Below are positions 48,461 through 56,655 of a stretch of 64,000 bases of DNA, in pieces. The notes beneath the pieces were generated by a model. It saw only the letters and a list, made by a program, of their open reading frames with translations, was not told the origin of the DNA and did no database searches. A program made the translations under genes and the position numbers. Position 1 is the stretch's first letter. Every line of letters starts with the position of its first letter. The stretch comes from Pseudolabrys sp. Root1462 (lineage in GTDB: Bacteria > Pseudomonadota > Alphaproteobacteria > Rhizobiales > Xanthobacteraceae), in NCBI RefSeq assembly GCF_001426945.1, contig NZ_LMFS01000004.1, positions 130,852-194,851 of the forward strand, written 5' to 3'.

Positions 48461-49195
48461 ATGGTGGACCCTCACGGCGGGGAAGAGGAAGCGACCGGCG
48501 GCCTGCCTGGGCTCGCCGAGGCGACGCCGCACTACCACGGCCATCGGGAAAGGCTGCGCGAACGCTTCCGCAAAGCCGGCGAGGATGCCCTCAGCGACTA
48601 TGAGCTGCTCGAGCTCGTGTTGTTCCGCGCCATCCCGCAGCGTGACGTCAAACCGCTGGCCAAGGAGCTGGTCGCCAAGTTCGGCTCCTTCGCCGAAGTC
48701 ATGGCGGCGCCGCGGGGGCGACTGAAGGAAATCAAGGGCGTCGGCGATGCCGTGATCGACGAGCTCAAGATTGTGCACGCCTCGGCCAAGCGGATCGCGC
48801 GCGGCGACGTCGGCAAACGGCCGGTGCTGTCGTCATGGAGCAGCGTGATCGATTATTGCCGCACCGCCATGGCTTATGAGGACAAGGAGCAATTCCGGCT
48901 GCTGTTCCTGGATAAGCGCAACCAGCTCATCGCCGACGAAGTGCAGCAGAAGGGCACCGTCGATCACACGCCGGTCTACCCGCGCGAGGTGGTCAAGCGC
49001 GCGCTGGAACTGTCGGCGACGGCATTGATCCTGGTACACAACCATCCGTCGGGAGACCCCACCCCGTCGCGTGCCGATATCCAGATGACGCAAGCCGTCA
49101 TCGAGGTGGCGAAGCCGCTAGGAATCGCCGTGCACGACCACATCATCGTCGGCAAGGATGGCCACGCCAGCCTCAAGGGTTTGAAGCTGATCTGA
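48461..49195 (+). CDS. radC: RadC family JAB/MPN domain protein
   Basis: 244 residues: an N-terminal helix-hairpin-helix type region ([31 protein letters not shown]) and a JAMM metal site [14 protein letters not shown] from His193. RadC was named for DNA repair but that role is not supported; the JAMM motif suggests a metal-dependent peptidase or nuclease function. It follows map. Confidence 0.95.
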   Translation: MVDPHGGEEEATGGLPGLAEATPHYHGHRERLRERFRKAGEDALSDYELLELVLFRAIPQRDVKPLAKELVAKFGSFAEVMAAPRGRLKEIKGVGDAVIDELKIVHASAKRIARGDVGKRPVLSSWSSVIDYCRTAMAYEDKEQFRLLFLDKRNQLIADEVQQKGTVDHTPVYPREVVKRALELSATALILVHNHPSGDPTPSRADIQMTQAVIEVAKPLGIAVHDHIIVGKDGHASLKGLKLI

Positions 49196-49247
49196 TCGGC
49201 GCCCCCTGACCTGTTATAAGAGGTCTTCGAAACGCGCGAGGAACTCT

Positions 49248-50327
49248 ATGGTTGCCACAACGACGCCACGATGGACCTGGGCCTGGCCGGCGGCTGCCAT
49301 TATCACTCTCGCCGTCGTCTGGCTGATCGGCAGCAGCGGTACGATGTCGGCTATCGCCACGATCGTGCTGTTCGGGACCGTGTTTGCTGCAGTCTATCAT
49401 GCGGAGGTCGTCGCGCACCGGGTCGGCGAACCGTTCGGCACGCTGGTCCTTGCGCTCGCGGTCACCGTCATCGAGGCAACGCTCATCGTCTCGGTGATGA
49501 TTGCGGCGCCGATCGAGAAGGCCGGGTTGGCGCGCGATACGGTGTTCGCCGCCATCATGATCGTCTGCAACGGCATCGTCGGCGCCTGTCTGCTCATGGG
49601 CGGTGCCCGTCATCACGAGCAGGGCTTTCAACTACAGGGCGCCAGCGCCGCGCTCGCCGTTCTGGTAGCGCTGAGCGGGTTGACCTTGATCCTGCCGAAT
49701 TATGCGACCAGCGGATTGGGGCCGCTCTACAGCACGTCGCAACTCATCTTCGCGGGCATCGTCTCGCTGATCCTCTATGGCTCTTTCGTCTTCATTCAGA
49801 CGGTGCGGCACCGCGACTACTTTCTGCCGGTCGAGACAACCGACGAAGAAGCCCATGCGCCGCCGCCGACGGCCCGCGCCGCGACGGTAAGCGCCGCATT
49901 GCTGGTGGTTTCGCTGATCGCCGTCGTCAGCCTCGCCAAGGTGCTGACTCCAGCCGTCGAACTGGGCATCGCCAATCTCGGCGTGCCGAAAGCCGTGGTC
50001 GGTATCGTCATCGCCGCCGTGGTTCTGCTGCCGGAAGGTTTCGCCGCGCTCAACGCAGCGCGCAACAACCGGCTGCAGACCAGCTTGAACCTGGCGCTAG
50101 GCTCGGTGCTGGCGACCATCGGCCTGACCATCCCGGCGGTCGCCGCCGTTTCGGTCGTCCTTCAGCAGCCGCTGGAACTTGGCCTCGGCGCCAAGGATCA
50201 GGTGCTGCTGACGCTGACCTTGCTGCTGGGCATCATCACCCTGGGGACCGGACGCACCACCATGCTCCAGGGCATCGTGCACCTGGTCATCTTCGTCGCG
50301 TTTCTGTTTTTCGCCGTGGTGCCTTAG
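49248..50327 (+). CDS. Calcium/proton antiporter of the CaCA family (ChaA-like)
   Basis: 359 residues, eleven membrane helices in two homologous halves. The two alpha repeats are HRVGEPFGTLVLALAVTVIE (first) and PEGFAALNAARNNRLQTSLN, then LGSVLATIGLTIP (second), with acidic residues in the ion path as in ChaA. It exchanges Ca2+ or Na+/K+ for protons. It ends 16 bases before the convergent AprI-type gene. Confidence 0.92.
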   Translation: MVATTTPRWTWAWPAAAIITLAVVWLIGSSGTMSAIATIVLFGTVFAAVYHAEVVAHRVGEPFGTLVLALAVTVIEATLIVSVMIAAPIEKAGLARDTVFAAIMIVCNGIVGACLLMGGARHHEQGFQLQGASAALAVLVALSGLTLILPNYATSGLGPLYSTSQLIFAGIVSLILYGSFVFIQTVRHRDYFLPVETTDEEAHAPPPTARAATVSAALLVVSLIAVVSLAKVLTPAVELGIANLGVPKAVVGIVIAAVVLLPEGFAALNAARNNRLQTSLNLALGSVLATIGLTIPAVAAVSVVLQQPLELGLGAKDQVLLTLTLLLGIITLGTGRTTMLQGIVHLVIFVAFLFFAVVP

Positions 50328-50343
50328 GGAGCGGCCCAGAGTC

Positions 50344-51027
50344 CTACTTGCGCAGCAGGGTTATCGGCGTCGCTGATTCCGGAATCCGTTGCCAGGTGTC
50401 GGTGTCGTTTTCGACGAAGCGCCACGGCGTGCCCTGCGCCGGCAACAGCAGCAGTTCGCTGCCGTCGATCCGCCAGCGTCCGAACTGCTGTTTGCTAATA
50501 TCGGCGCTGCAGCCCGGCTTGATGACGAGTTTCATGCCGTCACCTTCGACAGTCGTCGACAGCGAGATTTCACACAGCGGCCCTTGGCCCGTAATGGTCC
50601 AGTCGCCGGCGACGTCATCCGGCTTTTTCGGAGGCGGCGCGGCGGCTGCGGCATTCTGCAGGAATAGGACGCCGACGCCCGGCGTCGGCGCCTCGAACAT
50701 GCCGCTCTCGACTTCGCTGAATTCGGCCAGCGTCCGGCCCCCGGCATCGAACAGGAACAAGTTGTCGTTCTCCGGATAACGCCAGCCGGTTACGTCCGCG
50801 ATGAACGGAAACAGGTTCGCGCAATCCGGGTCGAACTCGACCTTGAAGCCACCTTTGACGGCGGCGTTTTTGAAAGTCGCGGTACAACGTTTGTCGCGAT
50901 CGGCGTTGGAGAACTCCCACGCCCCGAGCATATCCTTGGCGGAATCGCCCATCGCGGCCTGCTGCGCCGAAGCCGGCGTCAGCGCCAAGGCGGCCAACAT
51001 GATCAGGGCGACGCGCATCGCGATCAT
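50344..51027 (-). CDS. Secreted protein with two AprI/Inh (protease inhibitor-type) domains
   Basis: 227 residues. A signal peptide (ending TPASAQ) precedes a first AprI/Inh-like domain (DMLGAWEFSNADRDKRCTAT and WRYPENDNLFLFDAGGRTLA) and, after an Ala/Pro linker, a second one (DDVAGDWTITGQGPLCEISL, FGRWRIDGSELLLLPAQGTP). The known family members inhibit serralysin-type metalloproteases in the periplasm. No such protease gene lies in the window, so another target is likely. The ATG overlaps the stop of the single-domain paralogue (ATGA), so they are coupled. Confidence 0.85.
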   Translation of the reverse strand: MIAMRVALIMLAALALTPASAQQAAMGDSAKDMLGAWEFSNADRDKRCTATFKNAAVKGGFKVEFDPDCANLFPFIADVTGWRYPENDNLFLFDAGGRTLAEFSEVESGMFEAPTPGVGVLFLQNAAAAAPPPKKPDDVAGDWTITGQGPLCEISLSTTVEGDGMKLVIKPGCSADISKQQFGRWRIDGSELLLLPAQGTPWRFVENDTDTWQRIPESATPITLLRK

Positions 51028-51467
51028 TTCTTCTTCGGTGCCTTGGTTTCGATCCTGGCGAAGGTGTCGATGCCGGCGACGTCCTTGTCGTCGCCGATGG
51101 CGATATAGCGTTCGTCTGGCGTTTCCAAGCGTAATCGAGTCTTGCGTAAAGGGTCTATTAAATCGATCGTCCAGCTTTCCTGCAGATGCCACGCCGCGAT
51201 ATCGCCCATGACCGGAAAGGACTTGGCGCAACCCGGCGCGACCTCGACCTGCCTGCCGCCGATGCCCATTTCCTTCAGCAGGGTGATCCGGCACCGACGT
51301 TTGCCGCTTTTGTCGCGCAGTTCCCAGACGCCGAAGACATCCGCCAGCAGCGCCGGCTCGACCTCAGCCTCGTTCATCGGCTCGAGCGGCGGGAAGTCGT
51401 AGGCGCGCGCCGCGCCGGCCGCCGTCATGGCGGCCGCCACCGCAGCAAGGCAAAGCGCGCGCCTCAT
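51024..51467 (-). CDS. AprI/Inh-family small secreted protein
   Basis: 147 residues. Signal peptide (1-22, ALCLAAVAAAMTAAGAARA) then DVFGVWELRDKSGKRRCRIT, APGCAKSFPVMGDIAAWHLQ and WTIDLIDPLRKTRLRLETPD, the beta-barrel pattern with the conserved Cys pair of AprI/Inh inhibitors. It is upstream of and coupled to the two-domain protein. It begins four bases after the stop of the hydroxyacid dehydrogenase, so it belongs to the long leftward operon. Confidence 0.85.
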   Translation of the reverse strand: MRRALCLAAVAAAMTAAGAARAYDFPPLEPMNEAEVEPALLADVFGVWELRDKSGKRRCRITLLKEMGIGGRQVEVAPGCAKSFPVMGDIAAWHLQESWTIDLIDPLRKTRLRLETPDERYIAIGDDKDVAGIDTFARIETKAPKKK

Positions 51468-51471
51468 GATT

Positions 51472-52449
51472 CTACTTCTTCGGCGGATAGGGCGTTTCCG
51501 GCACCGGCGTCAGCGGCGGCTTGCCTTCGGCCCAGGCGAGGATGTTGTCGACCACCAGCCGGTCCATCGCCGCGCGTGTCGCTTCACTCGCCGAGCCGAC
51601 ATGCGGGAAAAGCACGACGTGATCCATGTCGATCAGTTCCTGCGGGACCTGCGGCTCGTTGGCGAACACGTCGAGGCCGGCGGAATAGATGGTCTTGTTC
51701 TTCAGGGCTTCGATCAGCGCCGGCTCGTCGATGACGCTGCCGCGCGCCATGTTGATGACGACGCCCTGCGGGCCGAGTGCCTTCAGCACTTCGGCATTGA
51801 TCATGTTCTTGGTCGATGCGCCGCCCGGCACGATGATCATCAACGTATCGACGTCGCGGGCCATGTCGAGCAGCTTCGGGTAGTACTTGTACTCGACGCC
51901 GCTCTGCGGATTGCGGCTGTGATAGACGACCTTGGCGTTGAAGGCTTCCAGACGCTTCGCGATCGCCCGGCCGATGCGGCCCATGCCGACCATGCCGACG
52001 GTGCGGCCTTGCAGGGTCGCCTTGGTCAGCGGATAGGCCGCTTTCGGCCATTTGCCGGCGCGCACATAGCGATCGGCCTGCGGAAACTCGCGCAGCGTAC
52101 ACAACAGCAGGCCGAGCGCGGTGTCGGCGACTTCCTCGTTCAGGACGTCCGGCGTGTTGGTGACGATGATGCCATGCTCGCCGGCCCATTTGGCGTCGAT
52201 GTGGTCGTAGCCAACGCCGAAGCTCGAGACCTGTTTGAGATTCGGGAATTGCGACAGGAATGGGCCGTCGACCTTGTTGTTGGTGTAGGCCAGCGCGATG
52301 GCGCCGATCTTTGCGCCCACCTCCTTGACGAAGGCGTCCTTGTCCTTGGCCTCGAGGTAGTAGTGCAGGTTGACCTTGCCCTCCAGGCCGCCGACCAGCG
52401 CCGGCTTGCGCGCACCGATCAAAAGGACATCGCGTTTTTCAATAGCCAT
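51472..52449 (-). CDS. D-isomer-specific 2-hydroxyacid dehydrogenase (glyoxylate/hydroxypyruvate reductase-like)
   Basis: 325 residues. VGMVGMGRIGRAIAKRL is the NAD(P) motif, and the catalytic trio is in NMARGSVIDEPAL (Arg), DVFANEPQVP (Glu) and VLFPHVGSASEAT (His). VSSFGVGYDHIDAKWAGEHG is the substrate side. It reduces a 2-oxo acid to the D-hydroxy acid. Its place behind the E2-like gene suggests a link to the same 2-oxo acid pathway. Confidence 0.93.
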   Translation of the reverse strand: MAIEKRDVLLIGARKPALVGGLEGKVNLHYYLEAKDKDAFVKEVGAKIGAIALAYTNNKVDGPFLSQFPNLKQVSSFGVGYDHIDAKWAGEHGIIVTNTPDVLNEEVADTALGLLLCTLREFPQADRYVRAGKWPKAAYPLTKATLQGRTVGMVGMGRIGRAIAKRLEAFNAKVVYHSRNPQSGVEYKYYPKLLDMARDVDTLMIIVPGGASTKNMINAEVLKALGPQGVVINMARGSVIDEPALIEALKNKTIYSAGLDVFANEPQVPQELIDMDHVVLFPHVGSASEATRAAMDRLVVDNILAWAEGKPPLTPVPETPYPPKK

Positions 52450-52490
52450 TACGTTTCCCCAAATTCACAAAGACGCATCTTTTGCCGCCC

Positions 52491-53678
52491 TCAAATCAGG
52501 GCGGTAACAGGATTTTCCACCAAACTCTTGAAAACCGCCAGTAGCGCCGCGGCCTGCGTATCGTCGATGGCGCGAGGTTCGCAGGACAAGGTAACGGTCA
52601 TCTGGCTGACAAACCGGACGCCACCATCCGCCGCTTCGACCGGCGCGCGGCGCGGCTCACCCAGCGCGAGCACCGAGGTGAACGGGGCAGTGACGATCGA
52701 ACTGAACTCGCGAATGCCCGGCGCCGCCAGGACACGGACAGCAGTGACCGCACTCACACTTGGCGCGCCGTCATCGGGCTCGCGCGTTTGGCGGGCAATC
52801 GCCGTCAGTGTCTTGCCGGCGGCGTCGCGGATGATCCTCGTCACGCGCCGGCCATCGCTGTCGAGGACGAGCGCGACGTCGCTCCCGGCCTGCGGATTGG
52901 CGCGGCGCAATGCCGCCGCCCAGGCCTTGACAGCGAAATCGCCGATGGAGAACTCGACACCCGCTGCCTTGGCCTCGTCACGCATGACCAGGAGCCGGCC
53001 GATTTCGACATCGGCGACGAGATAGAACTGCGCCGCAGCGGGCGCCGCTTCGATGGCCCGCGGTGCGGCGGCGATGTCGGCAGCGACGATGCGGCCATGC
53101 GGACCGGAGCCCGACACGCGGTTGAGATCGATGCCGCGCTCGGACGCCAGGCGCCGCGCCAATGGCGTGACATAGGTGCCGGTCCCCAGCTTCGCCGGCC
53201 CGTAATTGCGCTCCGGCGTGCGCACCTCGCGCCAGGGCGACATGTCGGGGTAGGCGAAATCGCGAGCACCGATGTTGGTTTGCTCGGGTGCCTGCGCCCG
53301 ACCCCGTTCGTCCCCGCGAAAGCGGGGACCCAGTTCTTTCTTTGGCTCAGCCTGGGCCCCCGCTTTAGCGGGGGCGAACGGAGATTGGAGCTTGGTCGAT
53401 GCATTGACGGTTGGCGCCGGTCTGATTTCCGCAGATGCCGCCCCACCCGCTCCGGCAATCACCGCCACGACGGCGCCCACCTTGGCGACCTCGCCAACCT
53501 GGAAACGGATGTCGGAGAGCGTGCCGGCGGCGATCGCCGGCACTTCCATGGACGTCTTGTCGGTTTCGATCTCGAACAGGTTCTCGCCCGGCTTCACGGC
53601 CTCGCCGGCCTGCTTGAACCATTTGACGATCTTTCCCTCGGCGACGGTTTCGCCGAGCTGGGGCATCAGGACGTCCAT
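52491..53678 (-). CDS. E2-like dihydrolipoamide acyltransferase lacking the catalytic His, with a repeat inside the linker
   Basis: 395 residues from ATG 53678. Lipoyl domain 1-78 (lipoyl Lys41 in ETDKTSMEVPA), linker 80-160, peripheral subunit-binding domain about 165-200 (VTPLARRLASERGIDLNRVS, GSGPHGRIVAADI) and acyltransferase domain to the end. Active E2s end with DHRxxDG; here the DNA reads GAA CCT CGC, giving C366-E-P368-R-A-I-D-D, so the catalytic His is Pro and the following Gly is Asp. Residues 100-126 (FAPAKAGAQ...LGPRFRGDERG) are the translation of a palindromic repeat. The protein probably cannot transfer acyl groups by the usual route. Confidence 0.88.
   Translation of the reverse strand: MDVLMPQLGETVAEGKIVKWFKQAGEAVKPGENLFEIETDKTSMEVPAIAAGTLSDIRFQVGEVAKVGAVVAVIAGAGGAASAEIRPAPTVNASTKLQSPFAPAKAGAQAEPKKELGPRFRGDERGRAQAPEQTNIGARDFAYPDMSPWREVRTPERNYGPAKLGTGTYVTPLARRLASERGIDLNRVSGSGPHGRIVAADIAAAPRAIEAAPAAAQFYLVADVEIGRLLVMRDEAKAAGVEFSIGDFAVKAWAAALRRANPQAGSDVALVLDSDGRRVTRIIRDAAGKTLTAIARQTREPDDGAPSVSAVTAVRVLAAPGIREFSSIVTAPFTSVLALGEPRRAPVEAADGGVRFVSQMTVTLSCEPRAIDDTQAAALLAVFKSLVENPVTALI
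53304..53381. repeat. Palindromic repeat inserted in frame in the E2 gene
   Basis: A 78-bp element (exactly 26 codons) bounded by CCGTTCGTCCCCGC (53304-53317) and GCGGGGGCGAACGG (53368-53381), complementary except for one G-T pair, with inner CCCCGC-GAAA-GCGGGG. It is the family seen at 22859-22980. Lying in the flexible linker, it is tolerated by the protein. Confidence 0.8.
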
Positions 53679-53691
53679 GCGTGTCCCCACC

Positions 53692-54102
53692 TCACTTGAT
53701 GCGTTCCCAGATCACTTCCAGCGAATTATCGGCCGACCACAGCGACAGCCGGTCGCCCTTGAACTCGCAACGGCGCACGAGATCGCCTTCATCGCCCGGC
53801 TGCAGACTGGCCTGGCGATGATGCGTCACGATTCCGGCCGCAGCGTCGACGGTGTAGGTGCCGAGATAGGCGATGAAACCGCTCAGCGCGTGCTTTGCCT
53901 CTTCCGCCGTTGCCACCGCGCCGGCGCGCTTGCGCGCGACGTCCGGCGCGATCTGCACCATCATCTCGCCATGCGGCCCGTAATAGATCATGCCCTTCGG
54001 ATCCGGTCCGAGATCGCGAGGCTGGCCTTTGACATTGGCGCCGATGTACCGCCAGGCCCCCATCAGCCTGGCGGTCAATTCATCACGAGTCACTGCGTTC
54101 AC
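53692..54102 (-). CDS. Lipocalin-like domain protein
   Basis: 136 residues. LTARLMGAWRYIGANVKGQP, then DPKGMIYYGPHGEMMVQIAP and the closing DNSLEVIWERIK fit the lipocalin-like PF13924 family: a small beta-barrel, no signal peptide, probably cytoplasmic. Its ATG overlaps the stop of the succinate-semialdehyde dehydrogenase gene (54099-54102), so it is part of the same operon. The ligand is unknown; family members are often found with catabolic enzymes. Confidence 0.75.
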   Translation of the reverse strand: MNAVTRDELTARLMGAWRYIGANVKGQPRDLGPDPKGMIYYGPHGEMMVQIAPDVARKRAGAVATAEEAKHALSGFIAYLGTYTVDAAAGIVTHHRQASLQPGDEGDLVRRCEFKGDRLSLWSADNSLEVIWERIK

Positions 54103-55550
54103 CAGGTCACTGAGATGTACTGCGTCTCAAGAAACTCCTTCATGCCCTCTTGCGCGCCTTCGCGGCCGAGGCCGGATTGCTTGACGCCGCCGAACGGGGC
54201 CGCCGGATCGGAGACGAGTCCGCGGTTGAGGCCGATCATGCCGAACTCAAGCTTCTCGGAGACGCGCAGGCCGCGCGACATGTCCTTGGTGTAGAGATAG
54301 GCGACAAGACCGTATTCAGTGTCGTTCGCGCGCTTGATCGCTTCTTCCTCGGTCTTGAAGGTCTGGATCGATGCGACCGGCCCGAAAATTTCTTCGTTCA
54401 GCATCATGGCGCCATCCGGCACGTTGGTGACGACCGTCGCCGGATAGAAGAAGCCGGGACCATCCGGCACCTTGCCGCCAGTGAGAATCTTGGCGCCCTT
54501 GGAGACCGCGTCATCGACGAGCTCGACGACCTTGTCGCGGCCTTCCTTGTTCACCAGCGGGCCGACGGCAACGCCGTCATCGAGACCGTTGCCCATCTTG
54601 AGGCTGGCCATCTTGGCGCTGAGCTTCTTGGCAAATTCGTCGTGCACCTTCTCGTGCACGTAGAAGCGATTCGCCGCGGTGCAGGCCTCGCCCATGTTGC
54701 GCATCTTGGCGATCATGGCGCCCTCGATCGCAGCGTCGATATCGGCATCCTCGAACACCAGGAACGGCGCATTGCCGCCGAGCTCCATTGCCGGCTTGAG
54801 GATCTGGTCGGCGGCTTCATGCAGCAGCTTGCGGCCGACCTCGGTCGAGCCGGTGAAGGAGACGACACGGACGCGCGGGTCGTGGAGCATCGCCGACACG
54901 ACCTTGCCCGACGAGCGCGACGGAATGACGTTGACGACGCCCGGCGGCACGCCAGCTTCCTCCAGCGCCGGCATCAGCGCCAGCATCGTGAGCGGCGTGT
55001 CGGACGCGGGCTTGAGCACCACCGGACAACCGGCGGCCAGCGCCGGGCCGATCTTGCGCGTCGCCATCGCCGCCGGGAAATTCCACGGCGTCACCAGCAC
55101 GGCGATGCCGGCGGGCTTGTGCTGGGCGAGAATGCGCGCGCCCGACGCGGGGGCCATCGACATGGAGCCGAGATTGCGCACCGCTTCCTCGGCGTACCAG
55201 CGGAAGAACTCGGCCGAATAGGCGACCTCGCCGCGCGAGTCGCTCAGCGCCTTGCCGTTCTCCAGCGTGATCAGCTTCGCGAAGCGTTCGGCGTCGCGCA
55301 TGATGATCTCGAACGCCTTGCGCAGGATCTCGGCGCGCTCGCGCGGCTTCTTGGCGGCCCAGGCCGGGAATGCGGCTTGCGCCGCATCGACGGCGGCGAT
55401 GGCGTCCTCGACGGTCGCGCTGGCGACCGAGGCGATGGTCTTTTCCGTCGCAGGATCGATCACATCGAAGCGGCCGCCGTCGGAAGCCTTTTTCCATTTG
55501 CCGCCGATCCACAGATCGGTCGGCACGTTGGCGAGGAGGTTGTCATACAT
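54099..55550 (-). CDS. gabD: NAD(P)-dependent succinate-semialdehyde dehydrogenase-like enzyme
   Basis: 483 residues. Catalytic Cys290 (GEACTAANRF) and Glu256 (MELGGNAPFLVF) are intact, with VTPWNFPAAMATRKIGPALA and FTGSTEVGRKLL for the cofactor. ISVTW at the end and GLNRGLVSDPAAPFGGVKQS are typical of GabD/SSADH. It oxidises a semialdehyde such as succinate semialdehyde to the acid. It sits between the E1 and E2-like genes of a 2-oxo acid dehydrogenase, an unusual place, so its true aldehyde may be a pathway intermediate. Confidence 0.92.
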   Translation of the reverse strand: MYDNLLANVPTDLWIGGKWKKASDGGRFDVIDPATEKTIASVASATVEDAIAAVDAAQAAFPAWAAKKPRERAEILRKAFEIIMRDAERFAKLITLENGKALSDSRGEVAYSAEFFRWYAEEAVRNLGSMSMAPASGARILAQHKPAGIAVLVTPWNFPAAMATRKIGPALAAGCPVVLKPASDTPLTMLALMPALEEAGVPPGVVNVIPSRSSGKVVSAMLHDPRVRVVSFTGSTEVGRKLLHEAADQILKPAMELGGNAPFLVFEDADIDAAIEGAMIAKMRNMGEACTAANRFYVHEKVHDEFAKKLSAKMASLKMGNGLDDGVAVGPLVNKEGRDKVVELVDDAVSKGAKILTGGKVPDGPGFFYPATVVTNVPDGAMMLNEEIFGPVASIQTFKTEEEAIKRANDTEYGLVAYLYTKDMSRGLRVSEKLEFGMIGLNRGLVSDPAAPFGGVKQSGLGREGAQEGMKEFLETQYISVTW

Positions 55551-55671
55551 GGCGCATTTCCTTTTATCTGCATCGTTGTTCGCGAGCCGCGAACGTCGAT
55601 TCTATCGTGCCAAAGCCGGGCGTCATCGTCGTCGCACGAAATAGCAGATTTTCACTCCGCGATATTGCCCA

Positions 55672-56652
55672 TCAGCTTTGCAAACTGCGCCGCACGGTTT
55701 CGACGATGCGTTCCGCGGTCGGCAACACCATATCTTCCAGAATGTCGGCCGCGGGTAGCGGAATATGCGGGGTCGTTATACGCACCGGCGGGCCGTCGAG
55801 ATCGTAGAAGGCTTCGTCGGCGACGATCGAGACGATCTCCGCGCCCCAGCCGCACAGCCGGGGATTCTCCTCGACCGTGAACAGGCGATGCGTCTTGGCG
55901 ACCGAAGCAAGAATCGTCTGCGTATCGAGCGGCACCAGCGAGCGCACGTCGATAACCTCGCAGTCGATGCCGTGTTCCGCTTTCAGCCGTTCTGCGGCCT
56001 CGACCGCGCGCGGCACCATCAGCGCCAGCGCCAGAATGGTGGCGTCGCGGCCCGGCCGGACAATCTTGGCAGTGCCGAGCCGATCGACGATCTCGCCGTC
56101 GGGAACCTCGCCCTTGGTTGCGTATAGCGACTTGTGCTCGAGGAAGATGACCGGATCGGGATCGCGCACCGCGGCAGCGAGCAGGCCGATGACGTCGACC
56201 GGCGACGATGGCGCCACGACCTTGAGGCCCGGGATCATCATGCACCAGTTCTCGACGCTTTGAGAGTGCTGCGCGCCGAAGCGAGAGCCGGCCCCGTTAC
56301 CTGTGCGCACGACGAGCGGGCACTTGGTCTGGCCGTTCGACATGTAGCGGCTCTTCGGAAACTCGTTGGCGATGTAATCGAAACACACCGCGAAGAAGTC
56401 CGAGAACATGATCTCGGCGATCGGCTTCAGTCCGGTCATCGCCGCACCCATGGCGGCACCCAAGATCGCCTGCTCGGAGATCGGCGTGTCGCGGACGCGC
56501 AGCGGACCGAACTGCTCATATAGACCGACGGTCGCCTTGAACACGCCGCCCGCCTTGGCGACGTCCTCGCCGAGGAAAACGACGTCGTTGTCGCGGGCCA
56601 TTTCCTGCGCAATGCCGCGGATGACCGCGTCGCGGTAGGTGATTTCCGGCAT
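55672..56652 (-). CDS. 2-oxo acid dehydrogenase E1 component, beta subunit
   Basis: 326 residues. ITYRDAVIRGIAQEMARDND, FLGEDVAKAGGVFKATVGLY and RVRDTPISEQAILGAAMGAA are typical of acetoin/pyruvate/branched-chain E1-beta subunits; VRTGNGAGSRFGAQHSQSVE completes the shared active site. It starts four bases after E1-alpha and forms the alpha2beta2 decarboxylase with it. The gap to the downstream SSADH gene is 121 bp. Confidence 0.95.
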   Translation of the reverse strand: MPEITYRDAVIRGIAQEMARDNDVVFLGEDVAKAGGVFKATVGLYEQFGPLRVRDTPISEQAILGAAMGAAMTGLKPIAEIMFSDFFAVCFDYIANEFPKSRYMSNGQTKCPLVVRTGNGAGSRFGAQHSQSVENWCMMIPGLKVVAPSSPVDVIGLLAAAVRDPDPVIFLEHKSLYATKGEVPDGEIVDRLGTAKIVRPGRDATILALALMVPRAVEAAERLKAEHGIDCEVIDVRSLVPLDTQTILASVAKTHRLFTVEENPRLCGWGAEIVSIVADEAFYDLDGPPVRITTPHIPLPAADILEDMVLPTAERIVETVRRSLQS

Positions 56653-56655
56653 GCC

